This document shows, piece by piece, positions 53,671-62,732 of a stretch of 64,000 nt of DNA. Numbering within the stretch: the first letter of the stretch is position 1; each line of letters starts with the position of its first letter. The DNA lies in NCBI RefSeq assembly GCF_035818615.1, contig NZ_JAYKZY010000002.1, forward strand, positions 250,501 through 314,500, given 5' to 3'. The stretch is from Sphingobium sp. CR2-8. GTDB lineage: Bacteria; Pseudomonadota; Alphaproteobacteria; Sphingomonadales; Sphingomonadaceae. The position numbers and the translations under genes were made by a program. The notes beneath the pieces are model-generated. The model worked only from the letters and a program-made list of their open reading frames with translations. It ran no database searches and had not been told where the DNA came from.

Positions 53671-55790
53671 CAGAAGGCCTGTCCGATACCGATATAGATG
53701 GCGAATTTGGATTCGCCGGGCTGCCGGTTGATCGGCATGGCGATGTCCGCGCGGAAGGGACCGAAATTGGTATAGAAGCGGCCACCCAGGCCGACGCCGT
53801 AGCGCATGTCGGAAAATTGCGGCATCTGGCTTTCATAGACCTGGCCCGCATCGACGAAGGCGACGACGCCATAATTGCCGAAGCGGTAGCGGCCTTCGAC
53901 CGCGAACTCGTTGACGGACCGGCCGCCGATCGGATCGCTGTTCGCGTCCTTCGGCCCCAGTTCCTGATAGCCGAAACCACGGACCGATCCGCCGCCGCCT
54001 GCATAGATGCGCCGCGACGGCGCGACATCGGCGCGGCTGACGCCGCTGATCGTGCCGACGCGTGCGCGCCCTGCGATCACCAAGGCGTCGGACACCGGAT
54101 AGTAGCCCGAAAGGTCGAAAGTGGCGCGCAGATAGGGGGAGAAATTCCCCTGGAGCGATCCTTCCGGTTCGGCGCGCAGATTGGCGCGGAACCCCCTGGT
54201 CGGGTTCAGCAGGTCGTTCGACCGGTCATAGCCGATCTGCACCGGCAAGCCGCCGATGAAATAGGTCCGCCGCGTCTTGTCCGCCGTAGTCGGGTCGATC
54301 ACGACCTGCTCGTTGGTCAGCAGGATTTCAGCCCCATAGCTGTAGGTCCAGCGTTTCTGGAAGATCGGCGTCGACTGGCGTGACCAGCCGATATTCACGC
54401 CCGCCGTATAGGCTTCATAGGCATTGTAATTCTGGTGGTTGACCGTGATGCCGGTCTGGAATGTCTTGTCGCGCTTGCCCGCATTGGCGCGGCGGAAGGT
54501 CGCCGACGCGCCCTGTTCCTGCGTGCCCGCGATCGCGCCCAGGATCAGCGCGCCTTCGGGTGGAAACAGGTTGCGGTGGGTCCATGTCCCTTCCACACGG
54601 AAGCCCTGGCCGGTGCCGTAGCCGCCTTCGCCCGCCAGCGTGCGGGGTGGTCCTGCTTCCTGTTCGACATGCAGGTCGACATATTCGGTCCCGTCCGGCC
54701 CCACCTCGTTCGTCCGTACCGGGTCGACGCCGACGCTGGAAAACAGCCCCGTCGCGACCAGCGCCTTGCGCAGGTCGTCCACCTTGCGGCTGTCATAGAG
54801 TTCGCCAGGCTTGTAGCGGCGAATGACCTCCATATGGTCGGCGCCGAACGCCTGCTTGTTGCCGCTGGTCGTGATCTTGCGAAATAGGCCGCGTGGGCCG
54901 ACGTCGACGGGCAGCGTATAGTCGCCCGTTACCGTAGCGGGGTCGAGCAATATGTCGCGCGCGCCCACCTTGGCGAAAGCATAGCCCTGTTCCGGCAGCC
55001 GCAGCGCCACATTGGCCTCTGCCCCCTCCACCGTAGCGGCGACGATATAGTCGCCGGTCTTGAGCGGCAGGCTGTCGCGCACCAGGCTGGGCGGCACCGT
55101 GGGGGCAGCGGTGATGACGATATTGCCGATCTTGTAGCGCTTGCCCGGCGTGACGGAAATCACGGCCTTCAGCGTACCATCGCCGGTCTGGTCCAAGCTG
55201 GCGAGCGCGGTCGCGTCATAATAGCCTTCGGAATAGAGCAGCCGCGTCGCCAGCTTTTCATCTTCCGTCGCGCGCGCCTGCACCATGGCGGCGGTCTCGG
55301 CCTTGCCTTTCCCGTCGATCAGTGCCGACGCGTCCTTGAATGCCTCTTCCAGGCCCGTCTTGCCGAACCCTTCGAAGCTGGTGGCGTAGCGGACGTCGGG
55401 CAGCTTGGCATTGGGGTCGGCATTGGCCGCGACATTGGTCGGCACGGTCACACTGTCGAGCGGCGGCAAAGGCTGAGCCAATTCCCGTTCTTCGGCCGGA
55501 TCGTTCGAGGGCGGCAACTCGGTCGGTGCGGTCGATTGCTGCGGCATCTGCTGGTCGATCCAGCTATCGATGGACGGCAATGGCGCACCTGTGTCGCTGC
55601 TGTCGATCTTCGGCATGCGCGCGTCGAACTGGTCGTCGGGCAGGATCGGCTCTTCGTCCTGCGCTTGTTCATGGGGCGGGTTTGCGCTTGGCGCGGACGC
55701 GGCGGTCTGCGCCCTCAGCGGTAGGGGGGACGTGGTCATCAGCGCCACGGCCATTATGCGCCGGACATGATAGGCCTGCCGTCTGTTCAT
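53670..55790 (-). CDS. tamA: Outer-membrane assembly protein TamA (BamA/Omp85 family)
   Basis: 706 residues, exported. A disordered Pro/Gln-rich part (about 30-140) is followed by POTRA-like domains (about 150-400), then a 16-stranded Omp85 barrel with GGSVRGFGYQELGP near residue 585 (the conserved VRGF motif) and a terminal Phe. Works with TamB in outer-membrane protein or lipid placement. The start at 55790 gives a signal peptide (AVALMTTSPLPLRAQ); an upstream ATG at 55937 overlaps recJ and is not favoured. Confidence 0.93.
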   Translation of the reverse strand: MNRRQAYHVRRIMAVALMTTSPLPLRAQTAASAPSANPPHEQAQDEEPILPDDQFDARMPKIDSSDTGAPLPSIDSWIDQQMPQQSTAPTELPPSNDPAEERELAQPLPPLDSVTVPTNVAANADPNAKLPDVRYATSFEGFGKTGLEEAFKDASALIDGKGKAETAAMVQARATEDEKLATRLLYSEGYYDATALASLDQTGDGTLKAVISVTPGKRYKIGNIVITAAPTVPPSLVRDSLPLKTGDYIVAATVEGAEANVALRLPEQGYAFAKVGARDILLDPATVTGDYTLPVDVGPRGLFRKITTSGNKQAFGADHMEVIRRYKPGELYDSRKVDDLRKALVATGLFSSVGVDPVRTNEVGPDGTEYVDLHVEQEAGPPRTLAGEGGYGTGQGFRVEGTWTHRNLFPPEGALILGAIAGTQEQGASATFRRANAGKRDKTFQTGITVNHQNYNAYEAYTAGVNIGWSRQSTPIFQKRWTYSYGAEILLTNEQVVIDPTTADKTRRTYFIGGLPVQIGYDRSNDLLNPTRGFRANLRAEPEGSLQGNFSPYLRATFDLSGYYPVSDALVIAGRARVGTISGVSRADVAPSRRIYAGGGGSVRGFGYQELGPKDANSDPIGGRSVNEFAVEGRYRFGNYGVVAFVDAGQVYESQMPQFSDMRYGVGLGGRFYTNFGPFRADIAMPINRQPGESKFAIYIGIGQAF

Positions 55791-55930
55791 GGAAATCGCG
55801 ATGCCCCTTTCGCGCCGCGCATTTGGACCGCCCGGCAAAGAAGCAATACGCCCAAGGGGTTGCGACGGTTCCGCCTGCGACATGATTCGCCGCGCTTCCC
55901 ACGGGACTCGCGGACGGCTAGAGCCTGTGC

Positions 55931-57697
55931 ATGACATTTGCGCTCAATATTGCACGATCCATTTCCGGCCAGCCCTGGCGCTGGCGGGGCGGCAGCGCCG
56001 ACGGGCGCGACGCCAGCTACCTGCCCGACGACCTGGTGACGCAATTGCTGCTGGCGCGCGGCTGCCCGCGCGATGGGGTGGAGGCGCATCGCAATCCCAC
56101 CATCCGCCAGTTCATGCCCGACCCCAGCCTGTTCCGCGACATGGACGCGGCGGCCGAGCGTATCGCCGATGCGGTGCAGCGGGGGGAGGATGTTCGCATC
56201 TTCGGCGATTATGATGTCGATGGCGCGACTAGCGCCGCGCTGCTGATCCGGTTGCTGCGCGACCTTGGTCTCCATGCCAGGCCTTACATCCCCGATCGGC
56301 TGATGGAGGGCTATGGTCCTTCGGGCGAGGCGTTGGTGCGCCTCGCGGGGGAGGGGGCGACCCTGATCGTGACCGTCGATTGCGGCGCGCAGGCGTTCGA
56401 GGCGCTGGCGCAAGCCAAGGCGACCGGGGTCGACGTCATCGTGGTGGATCATCATAAATGCGCCACCCAGTTGCCCGAAGCCTTCGCGCTGGTGAACCCC
56501 AATCGGCTGGACGAGAATGAAGAGGCGGCGACGCACGGCCATCTGGCGGCGGTCGGCGTCGCCTTTCTCCTTGGCGCGGCGCTGGTGCGGCTGTTGCGCG
56601 CGCGGGGCTGGTTCGCCACCCGCCCCGAACCGGCGTTGATGGAACTGCTCGACATCGTCGCGCTGGGCACCGTGGCGGACGTGGCGCAGTTGAAGGGCCT
56701 CAATCGCGCTTTCGTCGCGCAGGGGCTGAAGGTCATGGCGAAGCGGCATAATGTCGGCCTGTCCGCCCTGATCGACGCCAGTCGCCTGACGCGCGCGCCG
56801 CTGTGCCATGATCTGGGCTTTGCGCTTGGCCCTCGGATCAATGCCGGGGGGCGCGTGGGGCAGGCGGACCTGGGCGTCCGATTGCTGACCACCGATGATC
56901 CGGTCGAGGCCGCACGCATCGCGGCGCAGCTGGATCATTATAACGAGGAACGCCGCGCGATCGAATCGACGGTGCAGGAACAGGCCGAAGCGCTGCTGGC
57001 GGCGCAGGGCAATCGCGCCGTCGCAGTGATTGCGGGCGACGGGTGGCATCCCGGCGTAATCGGCATCGTCGCGGGCCGCATCAAGGAAAAGGCCGGACGT
57101 CCCGCCATCGTCATCGCCGTCGATGAGGCGGGCGTGGGCAAGGGGTCGGGGCGCTCCATTTCCGGTGTGGATCTGGGCGCGGCGGTGCTGGCGGCCAAGG
57201 ATAGCGGGCTGCTGGTCGCAGGCGGCGGCCATGCCATGGCAGCGGGGCTGACGGTGGCGGCGGACCGGATCGACGCGCTGGCCGACTATCTGGACGAGCG
57301 GCTGTCCGCTGCGGTTTCCAAGGCGCGCGACGATCGTGCGCTGTTGATCGACGCGGTGCTGGCGCCTGCGGGCGTGAACCCGGATTTCGTCGCCGCGATC
57401 GAGCAGGGCGGTCCCTATGGCGCGGGCTGGCCCGCGCCGCTGATCGCCGCCGGGCCGATGCGCGTCATAAAGGCCGATGTCGTGGGCAACGGGCATCTGC
57501 GCGCGATCATGAGCGGCGAGGATGGCCGGTCGATCAAGACCATTGCCTTCCGCCAGGCCGAAACCGAGCTTGGTCAGGCGATATTGGGTGCCCCGCGCGA
57601 CCGCAAGCTGTGGGTCGCGGGCAAGGCGAAGATCGATGATTGGGGCAGCCGCCCGGCCGCCGAACTGCATCTGGAGGACGCCGCCTGGGCGGTTTGA
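55931..57697 (+). CDS. recJ: Single-stranded-DNA-specific exonuclease RecJ
   Basis: 588 residues, 5'-3' exonuclease of recombination and base-excision repair. The DHH domain shows DYDVDGATSAALL near residue 94 and VVDHHKCA near 172; the DHHA1 domain holds SGRSISGVDLGAAV with GGHAMAAG. All the metal residues appear present. It is divergent from tamA, with only the spacer upstream of the tamA signal peptide between them. Confidence 0.96.
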   Translation: MTFALNIARSISGQPWRWRGGSADGRDASYLPDDLVTQLLLARGCPRDGVEAHRNPTIRQFMPDPSLFRDMDAAAERIADAVQRGEDVRIFGDYDVDGATSAALLIRLLRDLGLHARPYIPDRLMEGYGPSGEALVRLAGEGATLIVTVDCGAQAFEALAQAKATGVDVIVVDHHKCATQLPEAFALVNPNRLDENEEAATHGHLAAVGVAFLLGAALVRLLRARGWFATRPEPALMELLDIVALGTVADVAQLKGLNRAFVAQGLKVMAKRHNVGLSALIDASRLTRAPLCHDLGFALGPRINAGGRVGQADLGVRLLTTDDPVEAARIAAQLDHYNEERRAIESTVQEQAEALLAAQGNRAVAVIAGDGWHPGVIGIVAGRIKEKAGRPAIVIAVDEAGVGKGSGRSISGVDLGAAVLAAKDSGLLVAGGGHAMAAGLTVAADRIDALADYLDERLSAAVSKARDDRALLIDAVLAPAGVNPDFVAAIEQGGPYGAGWPAPLIAAGPMRVIKADVVGNGHLRAIMSGEDGRSIKTIAFRQAETELGQAILGAPRDRKLWVAGKAKIDDWGSRPAAELHLEDAAWAV

Positions 57698-57808
57698 GAA
57701 GCGGCGTCACAGCATTGCAATTTTCTTGGGCTTAGGGGGTTGACCCTTTCGTCGTCCCCGCCTAATTGCGCCTTCGCTTCGCAGCGCTGCCCAGTCGGCG
57801 TTGCATGA

Positions 57809-57883
57809 GGTCCCATCGTCTAACGGTTAGGACACTGCCCTTTCACGGCAGCGATACGGGTTCGAATCCCGTTGGGATCACCA
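57809..57883 (+). tRNA. tRNA-Glu (anticodon TTC), CCA encoded
   Basis: A 75-nt cloverleaf: acceptor GGTCCCA pairs with TGGGATC (one G-U), the D-arm has TCTAACGGTTAGGA, the anticodon loop is CTTTCAC with TTC, and the T-arm is CGGGTTCGAATCCCG. The encoded CCA follows the discriminator A. Confidence 0.97.
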
Positions 57884-57977
57884 CCTCGTTCCTGCGAAGC
57901 TCCTTCTACAATTGCCCTATGTATTGCCCCCTCGCTTTGGTTGCGCGAAGGGTGCGGCGGCTATAGGGCTGCTGCCG

Positions 57978-58649
57978 ATGTCGTTCCTTTTGCGTCTGCT
58001 GTTCCTGCTGGCTGGCCTTGCCCTGCCCGTTGCGGCCTTTGCCCTGCCGCCCAACCGGCCCACGCCCGGTTTCACCCGCGTCAGCATCGAAACCTCGGTC
58101 GGTGCGATCATCGTGGCGGTGGACCAGAAGCGGGCGCCGCGCACATCCGCCAATTTCCTGACCTATGTCGATGACGGCCGCTTCGACGGCGTCACCTTCT
58201 ACCGCGCGGCGCGGCGCAAGAGCGATCCGAAATATGGATTGATCCAGGGTGGCATCGATACCGACGCGCGCCGATCGCTGCCGCCGATCCCGCACGAGCC
58301 GACAAGCCGGACCGGCATCCTGCATCGGGATGCGACGCTGTCCATGGCGCGGCCCAACCGGCCCAATTCGGCCATGGGCAATTTCTTCATCACCATCGGC
58401 GCCACGCCCAATATGGACGCGCGGGGCGATTATATCGGCTATGCCGCGTTCGGTCATGTCGTGGGCGGCATGGACGTGGTGCGCAAGATATTGGCCGTGC
58501 CGACCTGCTGCGGGTCGGGGCCGATGCGCGGGCAGATAATCGTCAAGCCGATCACCATCCTGCGCGCGCGGCGGCTGGATGGTACGCCCAAACCCTCGCG
58601 CGGGGTGAAGCCTTGGCTGATCGGCCTCAACAAACGAACAGCGAAATAG
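57978..58649 (+). CDS. Exported cyclophilin-type peptidyl-prolyl isomerase
   Basis: 223 residues with a signal peptide (LLRLLFLLAGLALPVAAFA) then a cyclophilin domain: FYRAARRKSDPKYGLIQGG, SMARPNRPNSAMGNFFI and YAAFGHVVGGMDVV. The residue order of the active site (Phe, Gln, Phe) is kept. It should act in the periplasm. The start at 57978 gives the signal peptide; a frame start at 57912 overlaps the tRNA-side sequence. The C-terminal 40 residues are Pro/Lys-rich. Confidence 0.9.
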   Translation: MSFLLRLLFLLAGLALPVAAFALPPNRPTPGFTRVSIETSVGAIIVAVDQKRAPRTSANFLTYVDDGRFDGVTFYRAARRKSDPKYGLIQGGIDTDARRSLPPIPHEPTSRTGILHRDATLSMARPNRPNSAMGNFFITIGATPNMDARGDYIGYAAFGHVVGGMDVVRKILAVPTCCGSGPMRGQIIVKPITILRARRLDGTPKPSRGVKPWLIGLNKRTAK

Positions 58650-58655
58650 ACAGTT

Positions 58656-58892
58656 CTACGCAAAAACCGCCTGATCGCGCACCCGGCGTCGCCCGGCTTC
58701 GCGCAGGGGGCGCGCCTGGATCTTCTTCCAGGCCTGTTCGTGGAAGAAGAAGGCGACGGCGTTGATCATCGGCTCGATCAGCGCGATGCCGCCCGCCAGC
58801 GCCAGCGACCCGGTCATGAGATAGGCCACGGTGAAGCCGACGGTCAGGTGGATGGTCAGATAGGTGCCGGTCTTGATGAGGTCGCGCGACAT
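58656..58892 (-). CDS. DUF2061 domain small membrane protein
   Basis: 78 residues with two hydrophobic segments (about residues 10-26 and 31-50): LTIHLTVGFTVAYLMTGSLALAGGIALIEPMINAVAFFFHEQAWKK is the DUF2061 motif, seen in small membrane proteins often next to sulfate-assimilation or stress genes. AAGGAG precedes the ATG. Single gene, convergent with the cyclophilin. Confidence 0.88.
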   Translation of the reverse strand: MSRDLIKTGTYLTIHLTVGFTVAYLMTGSLALAGGIALIEPMINAVAFFFHEQAWKKIQARPLREAGRRRVRDQAVFA

Positions 58893-59007
58893 AGGCTGTC
58901 TCCTTGTTGCGCCCATAGTTAAGAACTATTCGCAATAGTGGCCAATGGCTTTTCCCACTGGCTGTGATCGGCCGATGCGATCAGGATGGGTGCGAAGGAG
59001 AGGCGGC

Positions 59008-59748
59008 ATGACGGGACGGATCAGGGTGGGCATCGGCGGCTGGGTCTATGAGCCGTGGCGCGGCAGTTTCTACCCGCAGGGCCTGCGGCAGAAGGACGAA
59101 CTGGCCTATGTCGGCGAACATCTGACCGCGACGGAGATCAACGCCACCTATTATAGCAGCCAGAAGCCCGCGACTTTCGCCGGTTGGGCCAAGGCGGTGC
59201 CGGACGGCTTCCAGTTCGCGGCCAAGGCATCGCGCTATTGCACCAATCGTAAGGTCCTGGCCGAAGCAGGTGAATCGGTCGCCAAATTCACGGGGCAGGG
59301 GATCGTCGAACTGGGCGACCGGTTGGGACCGATCCTGTGGCAGTTCATGGCGACCAAGCGGTTCGATCCGGACGATTTTAGTGCTTTCCTGAAACTGCTG
59401 CCTGCCAGCGTCGACGGGGTGCCGCTGCGCCATGCGCTGGAAGTACGGCATGACAGTTTCGCCGATCCCGCCTTTCTGGCCATGGCGCGGGACGCCGGGG
59501 CCGCCGTGGTGTTCGCCGATCATGCGGACTATCCCGCGATCCAGGGCCATGATGTCGGCTTTTCCTATATGCGGCTGATGCGCACGCAGGCGGAAGAGCC
59601 AACCGGCTATGACGCGACGGCGATCGCCGGTTGGGCCGATCGGGCGAGGGGTGAGGCAGAGCGGGGCGACGTCTTCAGCTTCTTCATCAGCGGCGCCAAG
59701 GAACGCAATCCGGCTGCGGCGCAGGCGATGATCGTGGCTTTAAAGTGA
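59008..59748 (+). CDS. DUF72 family protein
   Basis: 246 residues, TIM-barrel-like. The N-terminus RVGIGGWVYEPWRGSFYPQG and INATYYSSQKPATFAGWAKAVPDGFQFAAKASR (near 45-80) are typical of DUF72 (YecE), and EVRHDSFADPAF near 150. No reaction is known for the family. GGAGAGG precedes the ATG at 59008. Confidence 0.9.
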   Translation: MTGRIRVGIGGWVYEPWRGSFYPQGLRQKDELAYVGEHLTATEINATYYSSQKPATFAGWAKAVPDGFQFAAKASRYCTNRKVLAEAGESVAKFTGQGIVELGDRLGPILWQFMATKRFDPDDFSAFLKLLPASVDGVPLRHALEVRHDSFADPAFLAMARDAGAAVVFADHADYPAIQGHDVGFSYMRLMRTQAEEPTGYDATAIAGWADRARGEAERGDVFSFFISGAKERNPAAAQAMIVALK

Positions 59749-59869
59749 CAGGCTGTTGCATTTAGTGCAATCGGTATGTCGTGCTTTGCGATTGTTACAA
59801 GAATATGACGGGCGTAGTGGCCCCGTTACACCCAGTCGGGTGCGAACTCTTGCAAAGATGGAGCAAAAT

Positions 59870-59953
59870 ATGCGTCAGGCCTTTCAGGGCGCTGTGCTGG
59901 CCGTTGCGGTCGGCGTTCAGATGCTGACTTTCTATTCGGTGCTATATGCCTGA
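59870..59953 (+). CDS. Putative 27-residue single-helix membrane protein
   Basis: ATG at 59870 with GGAG six bases upstream and a strong terminator 43 bp behind its stop. The product (MRQAFQGAVLAV, AVGVQMLTFYSVLYA) has one hydrophobic helix covering nearly its length. The own ribosome site and terminator suggest a real mini-gene; conservation would have to confirm it. An ATG at 59858 would add four residues. Confidence 0.5.
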   Translation: MRQAFQGAVLAVAVGVQMLTFYSVLYA

Positions 59954-59995
59954 TTGCGCGTTTAGCGCGATCCTTATCCCGTTCGATCGGGATGC

Positions 59996-60035
59996 AAAAA
60001 GGCCGCTCCTGGGATAACCAGAGCGGCCTTTTTAT
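59996..60035 (+). terminator. Rho-independent terminator behind the 27-residue gene
   Basis: AAAAAGGCCGCTC and GAGCGGCCTTTTT around a small loop. Symmetric, so it can also end transcripts of the leftward pspC-like gene. Confidence 0.9.
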
Positions 60036-60078
60036 TTGGTAATAACTTGGCGATGTCTTTCCGCCACGCTTTGCCTTA

Positions 60079-60264
60079 TCAACCTTCCGCCAGCCAGCCC
60101 GCGAGCAAATAGGCAACGACGCCGATCGGTCCCAAGGCGCAGAGTGTCAGCAGGACCAGCGCGACGCGGACCAGCGTGACGTCTAGGCCGCTGCGGTTGG
60201 ATATGCCGGCGCATACGCCCATGATCTTTCCGTTGCGGCGGTCGAGGGTGAAGCTGTTGGTCAT
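60079..60264 (-). CDS. PspC-domain small membrane protein
   Basis: 61 residues consisting of a PspC domain only: KIMGVCAGISNRSGLDVTLVRVALVLLTL and a second helix GPIGVVAYLLAGWLAEG. In enterobacteria PspC senses membrane stress with PspB. No pspA/B/F gene lies nearby. A 34-residue membrane protein is encoded 46 bp upstream on the same strand, so the two may be one operon. Confidence 0.87.
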   Translation of the reverse strand: MTNSFTLDRRNGKIMGVCAGISNRSGLDVTLVRVALVLLTLCALGPIGVVAYLLAGWLAEG

Positions 60265-60310
60265 GAAGATGGCTTTCTACGAATGAGGGTGGGATGGCGA
60301 TGCGCGTCGA

Positions 60311-60415
60311 TCAGGCGATCGGCGACACCGGGATGACCGCGTCGATGAACAGGCTGGCGACGATGAAGGCGCCGACAAGGGCGACGGTGGCGTTCTGGAA
60401 CTTGACGATGGACAT
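60311..60415 (-). CDS. Putative 34-residue single-helix membrane protein
   Basis: ATG at 60415 preceded by GGGAG eight bases upstream. The product starts MSIVKFQNATVALVG and continues as one hydrophobic helix AFIVASLFIDAVI with a short polar end. It stands in front of the PspC-like gene on the same strand and probably shares a transcript with it. Too short for usual gene finding; reality rests on ribosome site and composition. Confidence 0.6.
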   Translation of the reverse strand: MSIVKFQNATVALVGAFIVASLFIDAVIPVSPIA

Positions 60416-60592
60416 GGTGAAAACTCCCTGATTGTGTGAGGCCTACTGTCCGGCCCGTATGTCAGGGGAGATTGCAGATGCCGTGCCAATTTGCATTTTT
60501 GGCGGAAAAGAGCGGATTTATATCTGCTTTCCGGAAAGACGACATAGGCGCTGTTCCAGCTGTTGGGAAAATTCACTGCAAGATGGTGAAAT

Positions 60593-61015
60593 ATGCCTGA
60601 GCCTTCGTCCGACCCTGCCTATCTCTTCGTCTATGGTACGCTGCGGGCGGCGTTCGATGGTCCCATGGCGACGGGGCTGCGGCGGTCGGCCCAACTGATC
60701 GGCCCAGCCGTCATTGGTGGAACGCTCTACCGGGTCGCGGACTATCCGGGGCTTGTGCCGGGCGGCGTGGGGCTGGTCCATGGCGATCTGTTCGCGCTGC
60801 GGGATGCCACTGCGACGCTGGCGGTGCTGGATGATTATGAGGAATGCGCCCCCCATCATCCCCTGCCGCATGAATATCGGCGCGAGCGGTGCATGGTGCG
60901 AGCGGCCAGCGGGCCGGTCGAAGCCTGGACCTATGTCTACGCCTATGACGTGAGCGGCCTGCCTGTCGTCGCCGGGGGCGACTTCCTGGCTTGCGTGGGC
61001 GAGGCGGGCGGTTAG
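60593..61015 (+). CDS. Gamma-glutamylcyclotransferase-like (AIG2) protein
   Basis: 140 residues. YLFVYGTLRAAFDGPM near the N-terminus is the signature YGTLR, with GTLYRVADYPGLVPGG and the catalytic-Glu segment LDDYEECAP. GGCT/AIG2 proteins cleave gamma-glutamyl amines or peptides to pyroglutamate; the substrate is uncertain. The next gene begins 33 bp later. Confidence 0.9.
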   Translation: MPEPSSDPAYLFVYGTLRAAFDGPMATGLRRSAQLIGPAVIGGTLYRVADYPGLVPGGVGLVHGDLFALRDATATLAVLDDYEECAPHHPLPHEYRRERCMVRAASGPVEAWTYVYAYDVSGLPVVAGGDFLACVGEAGG

Positions 61016-61048
61016 TCTGGCCCACCGACCGACAGAAGGAACCCGCCG

Positions 61049-61963
61049 ATGACGACCGACCGCAGCGATGATGCCATGCCCGCCGTCGAGCGGCTGCCCG
61101 AAGACCGTAGCTGGATCGATTCCACCGGGCTGGCGCGGCGGCAGATATTGGCGGGTGGTGCGTTCGCGGCCGGGTTTGCGGCGGCCTGCCGCCCGGTCGC
61201 CAGCAGCGCGGTGCAGACGCCGGGCGAGGGGTTGACGGAGGAAAATATCTCCATCCCCGCCAGCGACGGCTTTGCCATGCCCGCCTTCGTCGCACGGCCT
61301 GCGGGCAAGAAGGGTGCGCCGATCATCGTCGTCGTGCATGAAATTTTCGGCGTGCATGAATGGATCCGCGACGTCTGCCGCCGCTTCGCCAAGGCGGGCT
61401 ATTATGCCATCGCGCCCGACCTGTTTGCGCGGCATGGCGACGCGACCAAGGTTGCAGACATGAAGCAGCTGATCGGCACGATCGTGTCGCAGGCGCCCGA
61501 CGCGCAGGTTCTGACCGACATCGACACCACCTATGTCTGGGCCGGAAGCCATGGGGGCGATGCGAAGCGGCGCGGCATTACCGGTTTCTGCTGGGGCGGG
61601 CGGATCGTCTGGCTCTATGCCGCGCACAGCGCCGATCTGGACGCCGGGGTCGCCTATTATGGGCGGCTGGTTTCGGACAAGACGGCCTTGCAGCCGCTCA
61701 GCGCGATCGAGGAAGTAGGCAAGCTCAAGGCCCCGGTGCTGGGCCAATATGGCGAACTGGACAAAGGCATCCCGGTGGCGGACGTGGACGCGATGCGCGC
61801 CGCGCTGAAAAAAGCGGGGAAGTCGCCGCCCGATGCGATCACCGTCCATGCCGGCGCGCAACATGGCTTCATGGCCGACTATCGTCCCAGCTATAACGAG
61901 GCGGCCGCCAAGGCGGCGTGGGACGCGACGACCGCCTGGTTCGGCACCTATGTGAAGAGATGA
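61049..61963 (+). CDS. Dienelactone hydrolase family protein, exported
   Basis: 304 residues. The N-terminus has LARRQILAGGAFAAGFAAAC (residues about 28-47), an RR-type leader ending in a Cys that may be lipidated. The alpha/beta hydrolase follows: VVHEIFGVHEWIRD (Glu98), FCWGGR with nucleophile Cys181, and AQHGFMADYRPSYNEAAA with His near 279. Cys nucleophile and Glu follow the carboxymethylenebutenolidase family. Substrate unknown; an exported version is less common than the cytosolic one. Confidence 0.88.
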   Translation: MTTDRSDDAMPAVERLPEDRSWIDSTGLARRQILAGGAFAAGFAAACRPVASSAVQTPGEGLTEENISIPASDGFAMPAFVARPAGKKGAPIIVVVHEIFGVHEWIRDVCRRFAKAGYYAIAPDLFARHGDATKVADMKQLIGTIVSQAPDAQVLTDIDTTYVWAGSHGGDAKRRGITGFCWGGRIVWLYAAHSADLDAGVAYYGRLVSDKTALQPLSAIEEVGKLKAPVLGQYGELDKGIPVADVDAMRAALKKAGKSPPDAITVHAGAQHGFMADYRPSYNEAAAKAAWDATTAWFGTYVKR

Positions 61964-61974
61964 CGATCGCGATG

Positions 61975-62004
61975 TCCGGTTCGCGCCGACAGGTGCGAAC
62001 CGGA
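61975..62004. other. Hairpin between convergent genes
   Basis: TCCGGTTCGC and GCGAACCGGA pair around a loop of about ten bases; there is no T-run. Lies between the hydrolase and the peroxiredoxin stop and may serve as a weak bidirectional terminator. Confidence 0.5.
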
Positions 62005-62017
62005 CGGATGCCGAATC

Positions 62018-62548
62018 TTATTTCTGCTTCATCGCCTGCACCGCCGCCAATGTGCTCTTCACATGTTCGGCATAGTTCATTTCGCTATGGACGAAGGCGA
62101 CGCGGCCCGACGGCGCGATGACATAGGAGGTACGGTCGGTCATGCCCGGTCGCATCTTGAGCGCCACGTCATAGCCCGACACGATGGCCGGCCCCGCCGA
62201 TGCGACGGCGAACTTGCCCGCGCATTCCTTGGTCGAAAAGGCGACGAGATCATCCACCGAATCGGCCGACATGCCGATGACGGTTGCGCCCGCCGCCTTG
62301 AACTTGTCGATATTTTCCGCGAACTCGCGCGCTTCGGCCGAACAGCCCGGCGTGAACGCCTTGGGGAAGAAATACAGCACCACCGGTCCGCGCTTCAACT
62401 GATGCGACAGGGTCAGTGTGAAGGTCTTGCCCGCCTGCGCGCCGCGCGTGGTGAAGTCGGGCGCCTTCGTCCCGATCGCAAGCGCGGCCATGGCGCCGCT
62501 GGAGCTGAGGGCGACGGCAGCGGCGAGGAGGAGAGACAGACGCTTCAT
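62018..62548 (-). CDS. Exported peroxiredoxin (AhpC/TSA-BCP type)
   Basis: 176 residues. The signal peptide (LLLAAAVALSSSGAMAA) puts it in the periplasm, unusual for the BCP subfamily. The peroxidatic Cys69 is in FTPGCSAEA; Cys109 in STKECAGKF may resolve the disulfide. It should reduce peroxides with a thioredoxin-like donor. Single gene, divergent from a small lipoprotein gene. Confidence 0.9.
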   Translation of the reverse strand: MKRLSLLLAAAVALSSSGAMAALAIGTKAPDFTTRGAQAGKTFTLTLSHQLKRGPVVLYFFPKAFTPGCSAEAREFAENIDKFKAAGATVIGMSADSVDDLVAFSTKECAGKFAVASAGPAIVSGYDVALKMRPGMTDRTSYVIAPSGRVAFVHSEMNYAEHVKSTLAAVQAMKQK

Positions 62549-62732
62549 GGATCATTTCCTTAAGTCGGACTGTAATGGCCGGGACAGCGTCCCATTCTGG
62601 TCTGGTGATGATCGCGATAGGGGCGGCGCGCAAGTGGGCCGATAGGGAATCGGGGGCGACCGGCGAAAATTCTCATGGAGCGGATACGTATCGCGGATGG
62701 GAACCGGCGCGGGGCTGGCCGGTTCCTTCCCC

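Noticed and set aside
60277..60576. 99-residue minus-strand frame, Ser/Pro/Arg-rich
   Set aside because: Overlaps the better-supported 34-residue gene in another frame; composition is that of an out-of-frame reading.
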